DNA of 11,609 nucleotides from Anaerolineae bacterium CG2_30_64_16 (GTDB lineage: Bacteria; Chloroflexota; Anaerolineae; CG2-30-64-16). The position numbers and the translations under genes were made by a program. The notes beneath the pieces are model-generated. The model had not been told where the DNA came from and made no database searches. It worked only from the letters and a program-made list of their open reading frames with translations. This document shows, piece after piece, positions 1 to 7,200 of the stretch; the first letter of the stretch is position 1; each line of letters starts with the position of its first letter. The DNA lies in the NCBI GenBank assembly GCA_001871755.1, contig MNXL01000277.1:1-11609 (forward strand), in the 5' to 3' direction.

Positions 1-10
1 GTCCGGGGCA

Positions 11-68
11 GCTCAAGGCGGATCCGTGATCCGCCGCTCGCCCGCCGAGTCACGGACTCGGCTTGAGC
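11..68. other. Potential three-way-junction element upstream of the first SDR gene
   Basis: The sequence shows three nested perfect stems. The closing stem pairs GCTCAA (11-16) with TTGAGC (63-68). The first inner hairpin pairs GGCGGATC (17-24) with GATCCGCC (28-35) around the loop CGT. The second pairs GCCGAGTC (44-51) with GACTCGGC (55-62) around the loop ACG. An eight-base linker (36-43) joins the hairpins. GGGG at 5-8 could also pair with CCCC at 77-80, just before a short T run (84-88). This could be a terminator or attenuator of a gene left of the window, a structured leader of the SDR gene, or a mobile-element end. The pairing is seen directly; the role is not known. Confidence 0.6.
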
Positions 69-128
69 AGATTCGTCCCCGCCTTTTTGAGAGGATACGT
101 TGGCTCATCATCTCCAAAGGAGGATACC

Positions 129-884
129 ATGCGCAGATTCGAGGGCCAACGGGTGATCGTCACCGGCGGTGCAAATGGCATTGGCAAGGCGACGGTAGCC
201 CGTTTTGCGACCGAAGGAGCCACCATCGTGCTGACTGACGTGGACGGCGCCGCCGCGGAAGCCACCGCGCGGCAGATTGCCGCTGAGACTGGGGCGACCG
301 TGCATCCCTTCGCCGCGGACGTGTCGGTCCGGGCAGATGACCTGGCCACCGTCCAGTTCGCACTGGCGAAGATGGGCGGCGTGGATGTCCTGGTCAACAA
401 CGCCGGCATCTACTACGAGGACCATTTCGAGGACATCACCGAGGCGCGCTGGGACCGCATCATGAATGTGGATCTGAAAGGCACGTTCATGATGACCCAG
501 GCGGTGATACCTCACTTCAAGCAACGCCGCTCCGGCGTGATCGTCAACATGGCGTCGACCAACGGGCTGGCGGGGGAAATATACTACGCGCATTACAACG
601 CGGCCAAGGGCGGCGTGGTGCTGCTGACAAAAACCCTGGCGCTCGAACTGGGCCCCTACGGCATCCGGGTCAACTGTGTTTGCCCAGGCTACATCCTCAC
701 CGAGAGCACCGCGGCCATGGACAGTGATGAGTTTGTGAACGACTACATCCAAAACAAAATCCCGCTGCGGCGCACTGGGAAGCCGGAAGAGGTGGCCGCG
801 GTGATCGCGTTCCTGGCATCGGATGACGCCTCGTTCGTTCACGGCGATGCGATCCTGATCGACGGTGGGCAGTTGGCGGATTGA
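129..884 (+). CDS. Classical SDR-family oxidoreductase, probably NAD-dependent
   Basis: A 251-residue cytosolic short-chain dehydrogenase of the usual classical length, expected to interconvert a hydroxyl and a ketone on a sugar, polyol or similar substrate. The nucleotide-binding motif TGGANGIG is at residues 12-19 and NNAG at 90-93. The catalytic triad is Ser143, Tyr156 and Lys160 with the normal spacing, and the PG motif follows at about 187. Asp37 at the end of the second beta strand favours NAD(H) over NADP(H). The ATG at 129 is chosen because AAAGGAGG (116-123) precedes it by five bases; an in-frame start at 63 has no such site and would run into the folded element. It is followed after 27 bp by the M20 gene, so the two probably form an operon. 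The substrate cannot be told from the sequence. Confidence 0.93.
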   Translation: MRRFEGQRVIVTGGANGIGKATVARFATEGATIVLTDVDGAAAEATARQIAAETGATVHPFAADVSVRADDLATVQFALAKMGGVDVLVNNAGIYYEDHFEDITEARWDRIMNVDLKGTFMMTQAVIPHFKQRRSGVIVNMASTNGLAGEIYYAHYNAAKGGVVLLTKTLALELGPYGIRVNCVCPGYILTESTAAMDSDEFVNDYIQNKIPLRRTGKPEEVAAVIAFLASDDASFVHGDAILIDGGQLAD

Positions 885-911
885 TCTACGCAAAGCGGAG
901 GGCAAGTGATC

Positions 912-2228
912 ATGGCAGCACATACCCGCGCCGCGATCCTGGCATGGGTTGATGCGCACCAGGCCGCTGTCGTCGGATTGGCACAAGCGTTGGTGCGCAT
1001 CCCGAGCGAGAACAAGCCACCGCACGGCTCTGAAAAAGCGTGCCAGATGTTCGTCGCCGACTACCTGCGCGACCTCGGTTGCCAGGTGGACGTGTTCAAC
1101 CCTCTCGAGATCGAGGGTCTAACCGAACATCCTGCCTACTGGCCGGGGCACGACTACACGGACCGCCCCAACGTCGTTGGCGTGCTGACACCGCAACCGG
1201 GCGGCGCCGTGGGCGGCCCTCCGGGCTTGGCGTCAGGGCGCAGGTCGCTGCTGTTCACCGGCCACGTCGATGTGGTGCCGACCGTGGGCGAAGGGAGATA
1301 TGGCTGGTGGGATGGAACGGTGGTGGATGGCGCGCTGTACGGACGGGGCGCCAACGACATGAAGGGCGGTATCGCGGCCTATCTGATGGCCGCGCGCTGT
1401 ATTCGGGAGCTGGATCTGGCGCTGACGGGCGATCTGATCCTGGAGACTGTGGTCGACGAGGAGTTCGGCGGCGCCCACGGGACCCTGGCCTGCCGCCTGC
1501 GCGGTTACAACGCCGATCTCGCCATTTTGCCCGAACCGAACAACATGCTGATCAGCACGGCCCATCGCGGCGGACAGCAGTTCCGCCTCTTCACCTCTTC
1601 TGAAGGGGTGGGCATGGGATTCGGTGAGACGGTCTTGCGCGACCCGGTGACCGCACTCGGCCACCTGCTGGCCGCGCTGGACCGCTACAACGCGGAACGT
1701 CAGGGGCGGCCCAAGCCCAAAGGGTTTGAGAACGACGTCTTTCCCCTCATGCCGTTCGTGTTGCGGGCCGGTGAGCTGTTGCCCTGGGGGACCGGTGAAG
1801 CCATCCCCGAGACCGCCTGGGTCGAGTTCTGGATCGAGATCCCGCCGGGAGTGACCGAAGACGAGCTGCAATCGGAGCTCCGGGCGGTGGTGGCCAGGGC
1901 CACCGAAACGACCCCCACTTTGCAACGGGTGACCACACGCTGGGAAGAACGCACGCGCTTCCTGGCTGGCAGCAGCATGGCTGAGGATCATCCCGCCGTC
2001 GGGACGCTGGCAGCCAACCTGAGCTCGGTGACCGGCCAGCCCCCTGCGTTCGGCCCCGCGCCGTTCGCCTGCGATGGGTTCATGTTCAACCTGCACAGCC
2101 CCACGCCCGTGGTGATCTTGGGCCCCCGCGGCGCCAACGCGCACGCGCCGGACGAGTGGGTGTCCGTGGAAGACCTGGTCGCCCTGACCAAGACCTACGC
2201 CCTGACCATCGCCGATTGGCTGACTTAG
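912..2228 (+). CDS. M20-family zinc amidohydrolase (ArgE/DapE/CPG2-like)
   Basis: A 438-residue protein of the metal-dependent M20 family, which removes acyl groups from N-acyl amino acids and related amides or cleaves peptides. The two-metal site is complete: His118 and Asp120 in GHVDVVP, bridging Asp149 in GRGANDMKGG, catalytic Glu183 with metal-binding Glu184, Glu208 in LPEP, and His411 near the C terminus. The dimerisation domain (about 220-335) lacks a recognisable histidine motif of the usual AHxSxP kind; the matching stretch reads GVGMGFGE, so substrate contacts may differ from ArgE or DapE. The ATG at 912 lies nine bases after GGAGGG (897-902); a GTG at 906 is possible but only three bases away. 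Being behind the SDR, it may deacylate an N-acylated amino sugar or cyclitol, but an N-acyl amino acid or peptide is equally allowed by the sequence. Confidence 0.9.
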   Translation: MAAHTRAAILAWVDAHQAAVVGLAQALVRIPSENKPPHGSEKACQMFVADYLRDLGCQVDVFNPLEIEGLTEHPAYWPGHDYTDRPNVVGVLTPQPGGAVGGPPGLASGRRSLLFTGHVDVVPTVGEGRYGWWDGTVVDGALYGRGANDMKGGIAAYLMAARCIRELDLALTGDLILETVVDEEFGGAHGTLACRLRGYNADLAILPEPNNMLISTAHRGGQQFRLFTSSEGVGMGFGETVLRDPVTALGHLLAALDRYNAERQGRPKPKGFENDVFPLMPFVLRAGELLPWGTGEAIPETAWVEFWIEIPPGVTEDELQSELRAVVARATETTPTLQRVTTRWEERTRFLAGSSMAEDHPAVGTLAANLSSVTGQPPAFGPAPFACDGFMFNLHSPTPVVILGPRGANAHAPDEWVSVEDLVALTKTYALTIADWLT

Positions 2229-2383
2229 AGTCTATCCGAACCTGAAATGGATCCGTCGCTGAGAGGGGATCCCGAAGTGGCTTTCATCGCGTTCTCCTTT
2301 CCGAACATGGGTCCTGAACTTGGAACTGACGACAACGTGGGGTAGAATTGGCTATCGGACTTGTTCTCACGAGGAGGAATCGT
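2229..2383. other. Intergenic region with promoter for the NagB-like gene
   Basis: This 155-bp gap follows the M20 stop codon. GGATCC occurs at 2249-2254 and again at 2267-2272 and could form a weak six-bp hairpin, but no T tract follows, so a factor-independent terminator is not supported. The second half holds a sigma70-like promoter and a strong ribosome site. I see no RNA gene or open frame of note in it. Confidence 0.6.
2320..2348 (+). promoter_or_regulatory. Sigma70-like promoter of the NagB-like gene
   Basis: TTGGAA (2320-2325) and TAGAAT (2343-2348) are separated by exactly 17 bases, each matching the consensus hexamer at four or more positions. Transcription would begin near 2355, giving a leader of about 30 bases with GAGGAGGAA (2371-2379) before the ATG at 2384. 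The promoter overlaps the in-frame TTG at 2348, which argues against that earlier start codon. Confidence 0.6.
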
Positions 2384-3310
2384 ATGCGACCTTTGAGCAA
2401 AGTGGCTCCTGAGTGGTGGGATTACACCACGCTCGACCGGGCTATCCTGGACGATGCTGCCCGTCTTTCCGCGGAGGATCTGCTGGGGCTCGCGCGGCCG
2501 GGTTTCAAGGTGGTATTCTACGACACCTTGGAGGATTTCTACCTGGCTGAGGCGCTCGAGTACATCACCGCCTGGCGCCAGGCGACCGAGGAGTCACCCG
2601 CAGGGATCTGCGGGCCGATCGGGCCGACAGAACAACTGCCGCTGGTGGCCCGGCTGGTCAATGAGCTGGAGCTCGACCTGCGCCACGCCCATTTCTGGGG
2701 CATGGACGAGTGGGTGGAGGATGGCAGAGAGGTGTCTATCGAGCACCCGCTTAGCTTCAGGCGGGCTGATATGGCTCTCTGTTTCGACCGGATTCGCCCC
2801 GACCTGCGGATGCCGGAGGAGAACCTCCACTTTCCGACCGTTGAGCTGGAGGCGTACAAGACGAGCTATGATCGCGCGCGCTGCCTGGTGATGCAGGGCG
2901 GTCAGGGCGAGGTGAAGCACTGGGCCTTCAACGATCCGCCGCAGCGCGCCGGCGCATATCACGATGCGCCCCCCTCGCCGGCAGAATACCGCAAGCTGGC
3001 CACCCGCATTGTCGACCTGCACCCGATGACCCTGATCCAAAACGCGCGCACCTCCGGCGGCGGCGTGGTCCAGAATGTGCCCAGCCAGGCGCTGAGCGTC
3101 GGCCCGGTCGAGACGTGGAAGGCCAAGAAGGTGTCGATCTGGCAGGCGGGCAATCACGACAACCCCTTCGGCATGCGCCTGACGACGCTGATGATTTCCA
3201 AGAGGCTGCCCGATGCGGCGGCGCCGATGTCGCTGCTGGCCGACCACCCGAACGTGCAGTTCAACTTCTACCGGCACGGGGTCGGCTCCACATCGGCGGA
3301 GATGCACTGA
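2384..3310 (+). CDS. Divergent glucosamine-6-phosphate deaminase (NagB)-like protein
   Basis: A 308-residue protein of the NagB/6-phosphogluconolactonase fold, which in classical members turns glucosamine-6-phosphate into fructose-6-phosphate and ammonia in the cytosol. Family landmarks are GPIGPTEQ (77-84, the phosphate-loop region), GMDEW (106-110, matching NMDEY), KHWAFNDP (178-185, matching GHIAFNEP) and SQALSVGP (224-231). Compared with E. coli NagB, the motif histidine is kept (His179), but the aspartate two positions before it is Val177 and the motif glutamate is Asp184. Classical deaminase activity is therefore uncertain; it may isomerise or deaminate another sugar, or be a sensor. 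The ATG at 2384 follows GAGGAGGAA by four bases. It is a single-gene unit with its own promoter and a terminator eight bases past the stop. Confidence 0.85.
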   Translation: MRPLSKVAPEWWDYTTLDRAILDDAARLSAEDLLGLARPGFKVVFYDTLEDFYLAEALEYITAWRQATEESPAGICGPIGPTEQLPLVARLVNELELDLRHAHFWGMDEWVEDGREVSIEHPLSFRRADMALCFDRIRPDLRMPEENLHFPTVELEAYKTSYDRARCLVMQGGQGEVKHWAFNDPPQRAGAYHDAPPSPAEYRKLATRIVDLHPMTLIQNARTSGGGVVQNVPSQALSVGPVETWKAKKVSIWQAGNHDNPFGMRLTTLMISKRLPDAAAPMSLLADHPNVQFNFYRHGVGSTSAEMH

Positions 3311-3318
3311 ACAAATAA

Positions 3319-3350
3319 GAAACCGGGTCTCTGCCAAGAAACCCGGTTTC
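3319..3350. terminator. Bidirectional intrinsic terminator between convergent genes
   Basis: GAAACCGGGT (3319-3328) and ACCCGGTTTC (3341-3350) form a perfect ten-bp stem with a 12-base loop. On the minus strand the stem is followed by TTATTTGT, a good U-rich tail for the MDR dehydrogenase transcript. The plus-strand tail is less U-rich. The element fills almost all of the 49-bp gap between two convergent genes, so it probably serves both. Confidence 0.85.
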
Positions 3351-3359
3351 ACTATCATC

Positions 3360-4394
3360 TTACCCGTTCGGCAGCATCACCGCCTTGATGATCGGCAGGC
3401 TCCCGTCCACATTGGCCGTGATCGTGGACAGAGCATCCTCGAAGCCGAAAGTGTGCGTCACGATCTGCGAGGCGTCCACCAGCCCTTCTTTCAGCAGCCG
3501 GTTGGAGATCGGGAAGTTGATCGCCGGCTCGGCGAAGGTCGGCGTCAGGGTGATCTTGCGGAAAATCAGGTCGTTGATGTCGATGTTGATCGTGCTTTGG
3601 CCGCCGAAGTGGATGCCGAAGAAGGTGATCAGCCCGCCGTAGCGGATGACCTTCAGCGCATCGACCATGCTTTGCGGCGGCGCGCTGACGATCACCCGAT
3701 CGACGCCATTCGGGAACCGCCGCTTGATCTCCTCCTCCACGTCCTGCTTGCCGATCTCGATCACCATGTCGCAGCCCATCCGCCGCGCCGCGTCCAGGCG
3801 CGCCTGCGCGCGCGCGTTATCGGCTGTCAACCCTGTGATCGCCACAAAGCTGGCGCCCCGCAGCCTGGCCAGCCGGGCGGACATCAGCCCCAACGGGCCG
3901 GGTCCCAGCACCAGCACCGAGCCACCCAGCGGGATGTCGGCGTTGAGCGCCGCGGTCAGGCACACGGCCAGTGGTTCGGTCAAGCTCGCCGCGACGTAGT
4001 CCAGGCCCTCGAACTTGACCAGCGAGTTGTAGCGCACCGACAAGTATTGCCCCATGCCAGGCTGTCCCTCGATGCTGAACAGATTGCGGCAGAACTCCGG
4101 GTGGCCACTCTTGCAATCCTCGCAGATGCCGCACATACTGACATCCTCGACGATCACCCGGTCGCCCGGCGCCAAACCGGTGACATTTTTGCCGATCTCC
4201 ATCACCTCAGCCGCGATCTCATGGCCCAGCGGCATGTAGTCGTCCGACCAGTCCTTCACGAAGTTCAGGTCGGTGCCGCACACACCGCAGGCATGCACCT
4301 TGACGATGACCTGATCGTCGCCCGGCGCCGCGATCTCATGCTCACGCACCTGGATGTCCAGGTATTGCCTGCCGTAGAGTCCTCTGCTTTTCAT
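3360..4394 (-). CDS. Zinc-dependent medium-chain (MDR) polyol/sugar dehydrogenase
   Basis: A 344-residue enzyme of the threonine/sorbitol/galactitol-phosphate dehydrogenase group, oxidising a secondary alcohol with NAD(P). Cys39 in CGVCGTD with His58 and Glu59 in GHE mark the catalytic zinc site. Cys88, Cys91, Cys94 and Cys102 are the four structural zinc ligands. Glu140 lies in the conserved LTEP motif. The Rossmann motif GPGPLG is at 164-169. The start codon has AGAGGGG (4400-4406 on the plus map) five bases upstream. It begins 18 bp after the aminotransferase stop, so the two are cotranscribed. Aminotransferase plus MDR dehydrogenase recalls pairs that act in aminocyclitol pathways, such as scyllo-inosose amination with inosamine dehydrogenase. 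The sequence alone does not show whether the substrate is a cyclitol, sugar or sugar phosphate. Confidence 0.93.
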   Translation of the reverse strand: MKSRGLYGRQYLDIQVREHEIAAPGDDQVIVKVHACGVCGTDLNFVKDWSDDYMPLGHEIAAEVMEIGKNVTGLAPGDRVIVEDVSMCGICEDCKSGHPEFCRNLFSIEGQPGMGQYLSVRYNSLVKFEGLDYVAASLTEPLAVCLTAALNADIPLGGSVLVLGPGPLGLMSARLARLRGASFVAITGLTADNARAQARLDAARRMGCDMVIEIGKQDVEEEIKRRFPNGVDRVIVSAPPQSMVDALKVIRYGGLITFFGIHFGGQSTINIDINDLIFRKITLTPTFAEPAINFPISNRLLKEGLVDASQIVTHTFGFEDALSTITANVDGSLPIIKAVMLPNG

Positions 4395-4412
4395 CGTGAC
4401 CCCTCTTCGCGA

Positions 4413-5744
4413 TTAACCTGCTCCGTACAGCTTGCTGTCCGCGCCGGGATAGATCGCGGCGTCGGCGTGCGCCAGAGCTTGATCCAGATTGCCGAACACC
4501 TTGTGGAAGGCTGTCACGATCTGGTCCATCAGCGCCTTCCCGTTCGGGGCGTGGATGCCGTGGACGACCGTGTAAGTATCGCACAGCATCTTGGCCACCG
4601 GAAAGTTGTCCACGTTGTAGTCGTAGCGGATGCCCTTCGCCTCGTTGATACTCCAGGGATAGCTAGAACCGCCGTAGCCGAGCTTGCTCTGGAAAATATC
4701 CTGCGCAGGTACCGGCATCGTCTGCCATTGGCCGACCAATACCCCTTCCTTGTAGAGCGCCTTCTCCACCGCGATGCGGAACCGGCGCGGTTCACAGTCC
4801 AGGCCCGCGGCCTGCGGATCGAAGCGCACGTTGTACATGAAGTAGACGTGCTTGGAGTCGGGCGGGCAGTGGGGCGGGATGACGCCCGGGATCTTGCCCA
4901 GTTCACGGCTCAAATATTCGGCATTTGCGATGCGCACCGCGTTGTGTTCGTCGAGATGCAGGAGTTGCCCGCGGGCCAGCGCGGCCGGCAACTCCTGGTT
5001 GCGATACATGTAGCCCAGGATGGAAGCGTTATAGACGCGACGATGGCTCACCTCGTCGATTTCATCGCCGAAGCACCGGACCAGCACGCCCTTCTGAAGA
5101 TAGGTTTCGCTGTCGGTGACGAACAGGCCGCCCTCGCCACCGCACAGGTTCTTGAAGTTGTTCAGGCTGAAGGCGCCGATGTCGCCGATGCTGCCGACCT
5201 TTCTCCCTCGATACTCGGCGCCATGCGCCTGGCAAGCATCCTCGATGACGGAGAGGTTGTGCTTGCGGGCGATGGCCATGATGGGATCCAGGTCGGCAGG
5301 CAAGCCCTGGATGTGGACTGGGATGATCGCCTTCGTCCGCTCGGTGATGGCGGCCTCCAGCCTGGCCGGATCCATGTTGTAGGTGCGCGGATCGATATCC
5401 ACGAACATGGGGATGGCATTCTGGTGCAGCGCGCAGGAAGCCGAGGCCAGGAAGGTGAACGCTGAAGTGATGATCTCATCCCCTGGCCCTACCCCCACTG
5501 CCGCCAATGCCATGTGCAGCGCGGCTGTGCCACTGGTGGTGGTCAGGCAGTGTTTGGCGCCGACATACCCTGCCCATTCCTGCTCGAACGCGGCAACTTG
5601 TGGCGCGGTGCCGCCCGCGACGATGCCACTGTCGAGCACCTCGTCGATGAACCTGCGGTCATCATCCGTGATGATCGGCCAGTTGCTATAGTCGCTCCGT
5701 TTCAGGACCGGGGTCCCGCCGTCGATCGCCAACTTCTCGGACAT
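4413..5744 (-). CDS. DegT/DnrJ/EryC1/StrS-family PLP aminotransferase
   Basis: A 443-residue fold-type I aminotransferase that exchanges an amino group (usually from glutamate, glutamine or alanine) with a keto-sugar or keto-cyclitol. SGTAALH (71-77) contacts the PLP phosphate, Asp169 in VIEDACQAHG supports the PLP ring, and Lys198 in SLNNFKNL, followed by GEGG (203-206), is the Schiff-base lysine. The N terminus (LAIDGGTPV, then NWP) resembles the subgroup containing the streptomycin and 2-deoxystreptamine aminotransferases and AHBA synthase more than nucleotide-sugar enzymes of the ArnB type; this comparison is from memory. At 443 residues it is longer than the roughly 370-400 of nucleotide-sugar members. 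The start has AGGAG (5751-5755 on the plus map) six bases upstream. It leads a two-gene operon driven from the divergent control region. Confidence 0.93.
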   Translation of the reverse strand: MSEKLAIDGGTPVLKRSDYSNWPIITDDDRRFIDEVLDSGIVAGGTAPQVAAFEQEWAGYVGAKHCLTTTSGTAALHMALAAVGVGPGDEIITSAFTFLASASCALHQNAIPMFVDIDPRTYNMDPARLEAAITERTKAIIPVHIQGLPADLDPIMAIARKHNLSVIEDACQAHGAEYRGRKVGSIGDIGAFSLNNFKNLCGGEGGLFVTDSETYLQKGVLVRCFGDEIDEVSHRRVYNASILGYMYRNQELPAALARGQLLHLDEHNAVRIANAEYLSRELGKIPGVIPPHCPPDSKHVYFMYNVRFDPQAAGLDCEPRRFRIAVEKALYKEGVLVGQWQTMPVPAQDIFQSKLGYGGSSYPWSINEAKGIRYDYNVDNFPVAKMLCDTYTVVHGIHAPNGKALMDQIVTAFHKVFGNLDQALAHADAAIYPGADSKLYGAG

Positions 5745-5827
5745 CTCTTTCTCCTGTCAGGTGGGGGGGCAAACGCCCACTGGGATGGATGGCAGCGCCA
5801 AGGGGTTTTACTGCATTCGTTTGCATG

Positions 5828-5856
5828 AGTCTATCAGCAGAATCGGCGCCTGTCAA
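5828..5856 (-). promoter_or_regulatory. Promoter of the aminotransferase-dehydrogenase operon
   Basis: Read on the minus strand, TTGACA (5856-5851) and TAGACT (5833-5828) are separated by exactly 17 bases. This is a near-consensus sigma70 promoter, perfect at -35. Transcription would begin near 5821 and leave a leader of roughly 75 bases. That leader contains a run of seven G residues on the plus strand (5763-5769) inside a short GTGGG/CCCAC inverted repeat (5761-5780), just before the ribosome site. Confidence 0.7.
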
Positions 5857-5880
5857 GAGAGAGTTTCTGGGTTGACAGGC
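5848..5880. promoter_or_regulatory. Nine-bp inverted repeat shared by both divergent -35 boxes
   Basis: GCCTGTCAA (5848-5856) and TTGACAGGC (5872-5880) are perfect inverted copies separated by 15 bases. Each arm contains the TTGACA of one divergent promoter. A third partial copy, CCTGTCA, lies at 5753-5759 beside the aminotransferase ribosome site. A dimeric regulator bound here would cover both -35 boxes; the adjacent ROK protein is the obvious candidate. The repeat is seen directly; the operator role is inferred. Confidence 0.6.
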
Positions 5881-5900
5881 CCACTGCGGGGTGCTATACT
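5872..5900 (+). promoter_or_regulatory. Promoter of the ROK-led operon
   Basis: TTGACA (5872-5877) and TATACT (5895-5900) are separated by exactly 17 bases, perfect at -35 and five of six at -10. A second TATACT sits eight bases further on (5903-5908) and could support an alternative start of transcription. The leader to the ROK gene would be about 30 bases. Confidence 0.8.
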
Positions 5901-5936
5901 TTTATACTGTAAGTAACTGATTACCATCCGCACGGC

Positions 5937-7175
5937 ATGGGAGAGCAGCAAGTGGCAGTCATCAACGATGATCGGAACCACACCGGGGATGCGACCTTGC
6001 TGCGCAAGGTCAACGAGTCCGCGATTTTGGAACAGATCCACCGCGAAGGCCCCGTCACACGATCACACCTCGCTCGCAGCCTGCGCTTGAGCCTGCCCAC
6101 CATCACGCGCATCGCCAACGAACTTCTTAGCGAGGGCTTAATCATCGAATCAAGCACTGCCGGATCCAGCGGTGGGCGGCGTCCCGGCTTGCTCGAGTAT
6201 AACTTCCGCTCCAACCTGATTATTGGCGTGTATGTGGGTCACCGGATGGTCGCCGCGTTAGCGGATTTGGATGGCAAGATCATCGAGCGTCGTAGCGAGC
6301 CATCACGCAGCGGAGAAGCCGGTCTCCAGCAATTGATCGACCTTATTCGCGACCTGCAACGACAGGCCGGGGTCATGGGTCTGTCTGTGCGCGGAGTGGG
6401 GGTGGGGGCGCCATCCATTGTGAGCTTTCCAGAGGGGGTGGTGGCTTGGGCGCCGGGGTTGGGTTGGCGGAATCTGCCCGTGAAACGGCGCCTTGAGGAG
6501 GCCCTGGGCTTAGAAGTGTTTGTCGAAAACGAGGTCAACCTGCTGGCCCTGGGGGAAAGCTGGCGCGGCGCAGGCAGGGGGATTCACAGGCTTGTCTGCG
6601 TTTCCGTGGGGACCGGGATCGGGGCAGGCTTGATCCTGGACGGGCAGCTTTACCGCGGGGGTCGTGGCGCTGCCGGTGAAATCGGTTACATCGTGCCCAA
6701 CGAGCGCTACCTCGGCCGTCAGGTGAACAGGTTCGGCACGTTGGAAAGCCTGGCGGATCGAAACGCGCTGATAACCCGGGGTTGTGAGCGGATGCAAGCC
6801 GGCGAGTCGTCGGTTCTCAACGTAGCCTGTGCCTCTGATCCGAGCCGTCTGACGGCCGAAATGGTGCTCGATGCGGCCCGCAGCGGCGACCCCCTGGCGA
6901 GTTCCGTCTTGTCTGAGGTCATCGATTATCTGAGTATCGCCATCGCCAACCTTGTGTGCATCGTTGACCCTGAGCGAATTATCCTCAGCGGGGACCTCGC
7001 CAGTTACGCGGAAATGTTCACTCAACCGATTCGGGAGCGGATCGCCGGCCTTGTCCCTGCGATGCCTGAGATCGTCGCCTCTGAGTTGGGGATGGACGCG
7101 GCGGTGCTGGGGGCGATTGCGATCGCCATGCGCGAGACGAGCGGCGCCCTGGCCGTGCAGCCGTTGCGAGCCTAA
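5937..7175 (+). CDS. ROK-family transcriptional repressor (NagC/XylR-like)
   Basis: A 412-residue regulator with an N-terminal winged helix-turn-helix (about residues 22-75; NESAILEQIHREGPVTRSHL then LSLPTITRIANELL) and a C-terminal ROK domain (about 93-400). ROK landmarks are ENEVN (197-201), VGTGIGAGLI (224-233), GAAGEIGY (244-251) and GTLES (267-271). The Asp of the usual ENDxN is Glu199, so sugar-kinase activity is not expected. The zinc-binding cysteines of the common CxCGxxGCxE motif are absent, and the His of GEIGH is Tyr251. The ATG at 5937 has no clear ribosome site; a GTG at 5952 has GGGAGA seven bases before it and is a serious alternative. It heads an operon, with the isomerase-like gene 25 bp downstream, and probably regulates both divergent promoters in response to a sugar or cyclitol. 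Confidence 0.92.
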   Translation: MGEQQVAVINDDRNHTGDATLLRKVNESAILEQIHREGPVTRSHLARSLRLSLPTITRIANELLSEGLIIESSTAGSSGGRRPGLLEYNFRSNLIIGVYVGHRMVAALADLDGKIIERRSEPSRSGEAGLQQLIDLIRDLQRQAGVMGLSVRGVGVGAPSIVSFPEGVVAWAPGLGWRNLPVKRRLEEALGLEVFVENEVNLLALGESWRGAGRGIHRLVCVSVGTGIGAGLILDGQLYRGGRGAAGEIGYIVPNERYLGRQVNRFGTLESLADRNALITRGCERMQAGESSVLNVACASDPSRLTAEMVLDAARSGDPLASSVLSEVIDYLSIAIANLVCIVDPERIILSGDLASYAEMFTQPIRERIAGLVPAMPEIVASELGMDAAVLGAIAIAMRETSGALAVQPLRA

Positions 7176-7200
7176 ATTTGTGATAAGGAGGATCCAAGCA

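Noticed and set aside
2249..2272. Hairpin from two GGATCC copies after the M20 gene as a terminator
   Set aside because: Each GGATCC is itself a palindrome, the loop is 12 bases and no T tract follows, so chance is a sufficient explanation.
3213..5465. A 750-codon plus-strand open frame opposite the MDR dehydrogenase and aminotransferase
   Set aside because: It is antisense to two genes with complete family motifs, crosses the terminator, and its translation is rich in Arg, His and Asp repeats typical of reverse frames in high-GC DNA.
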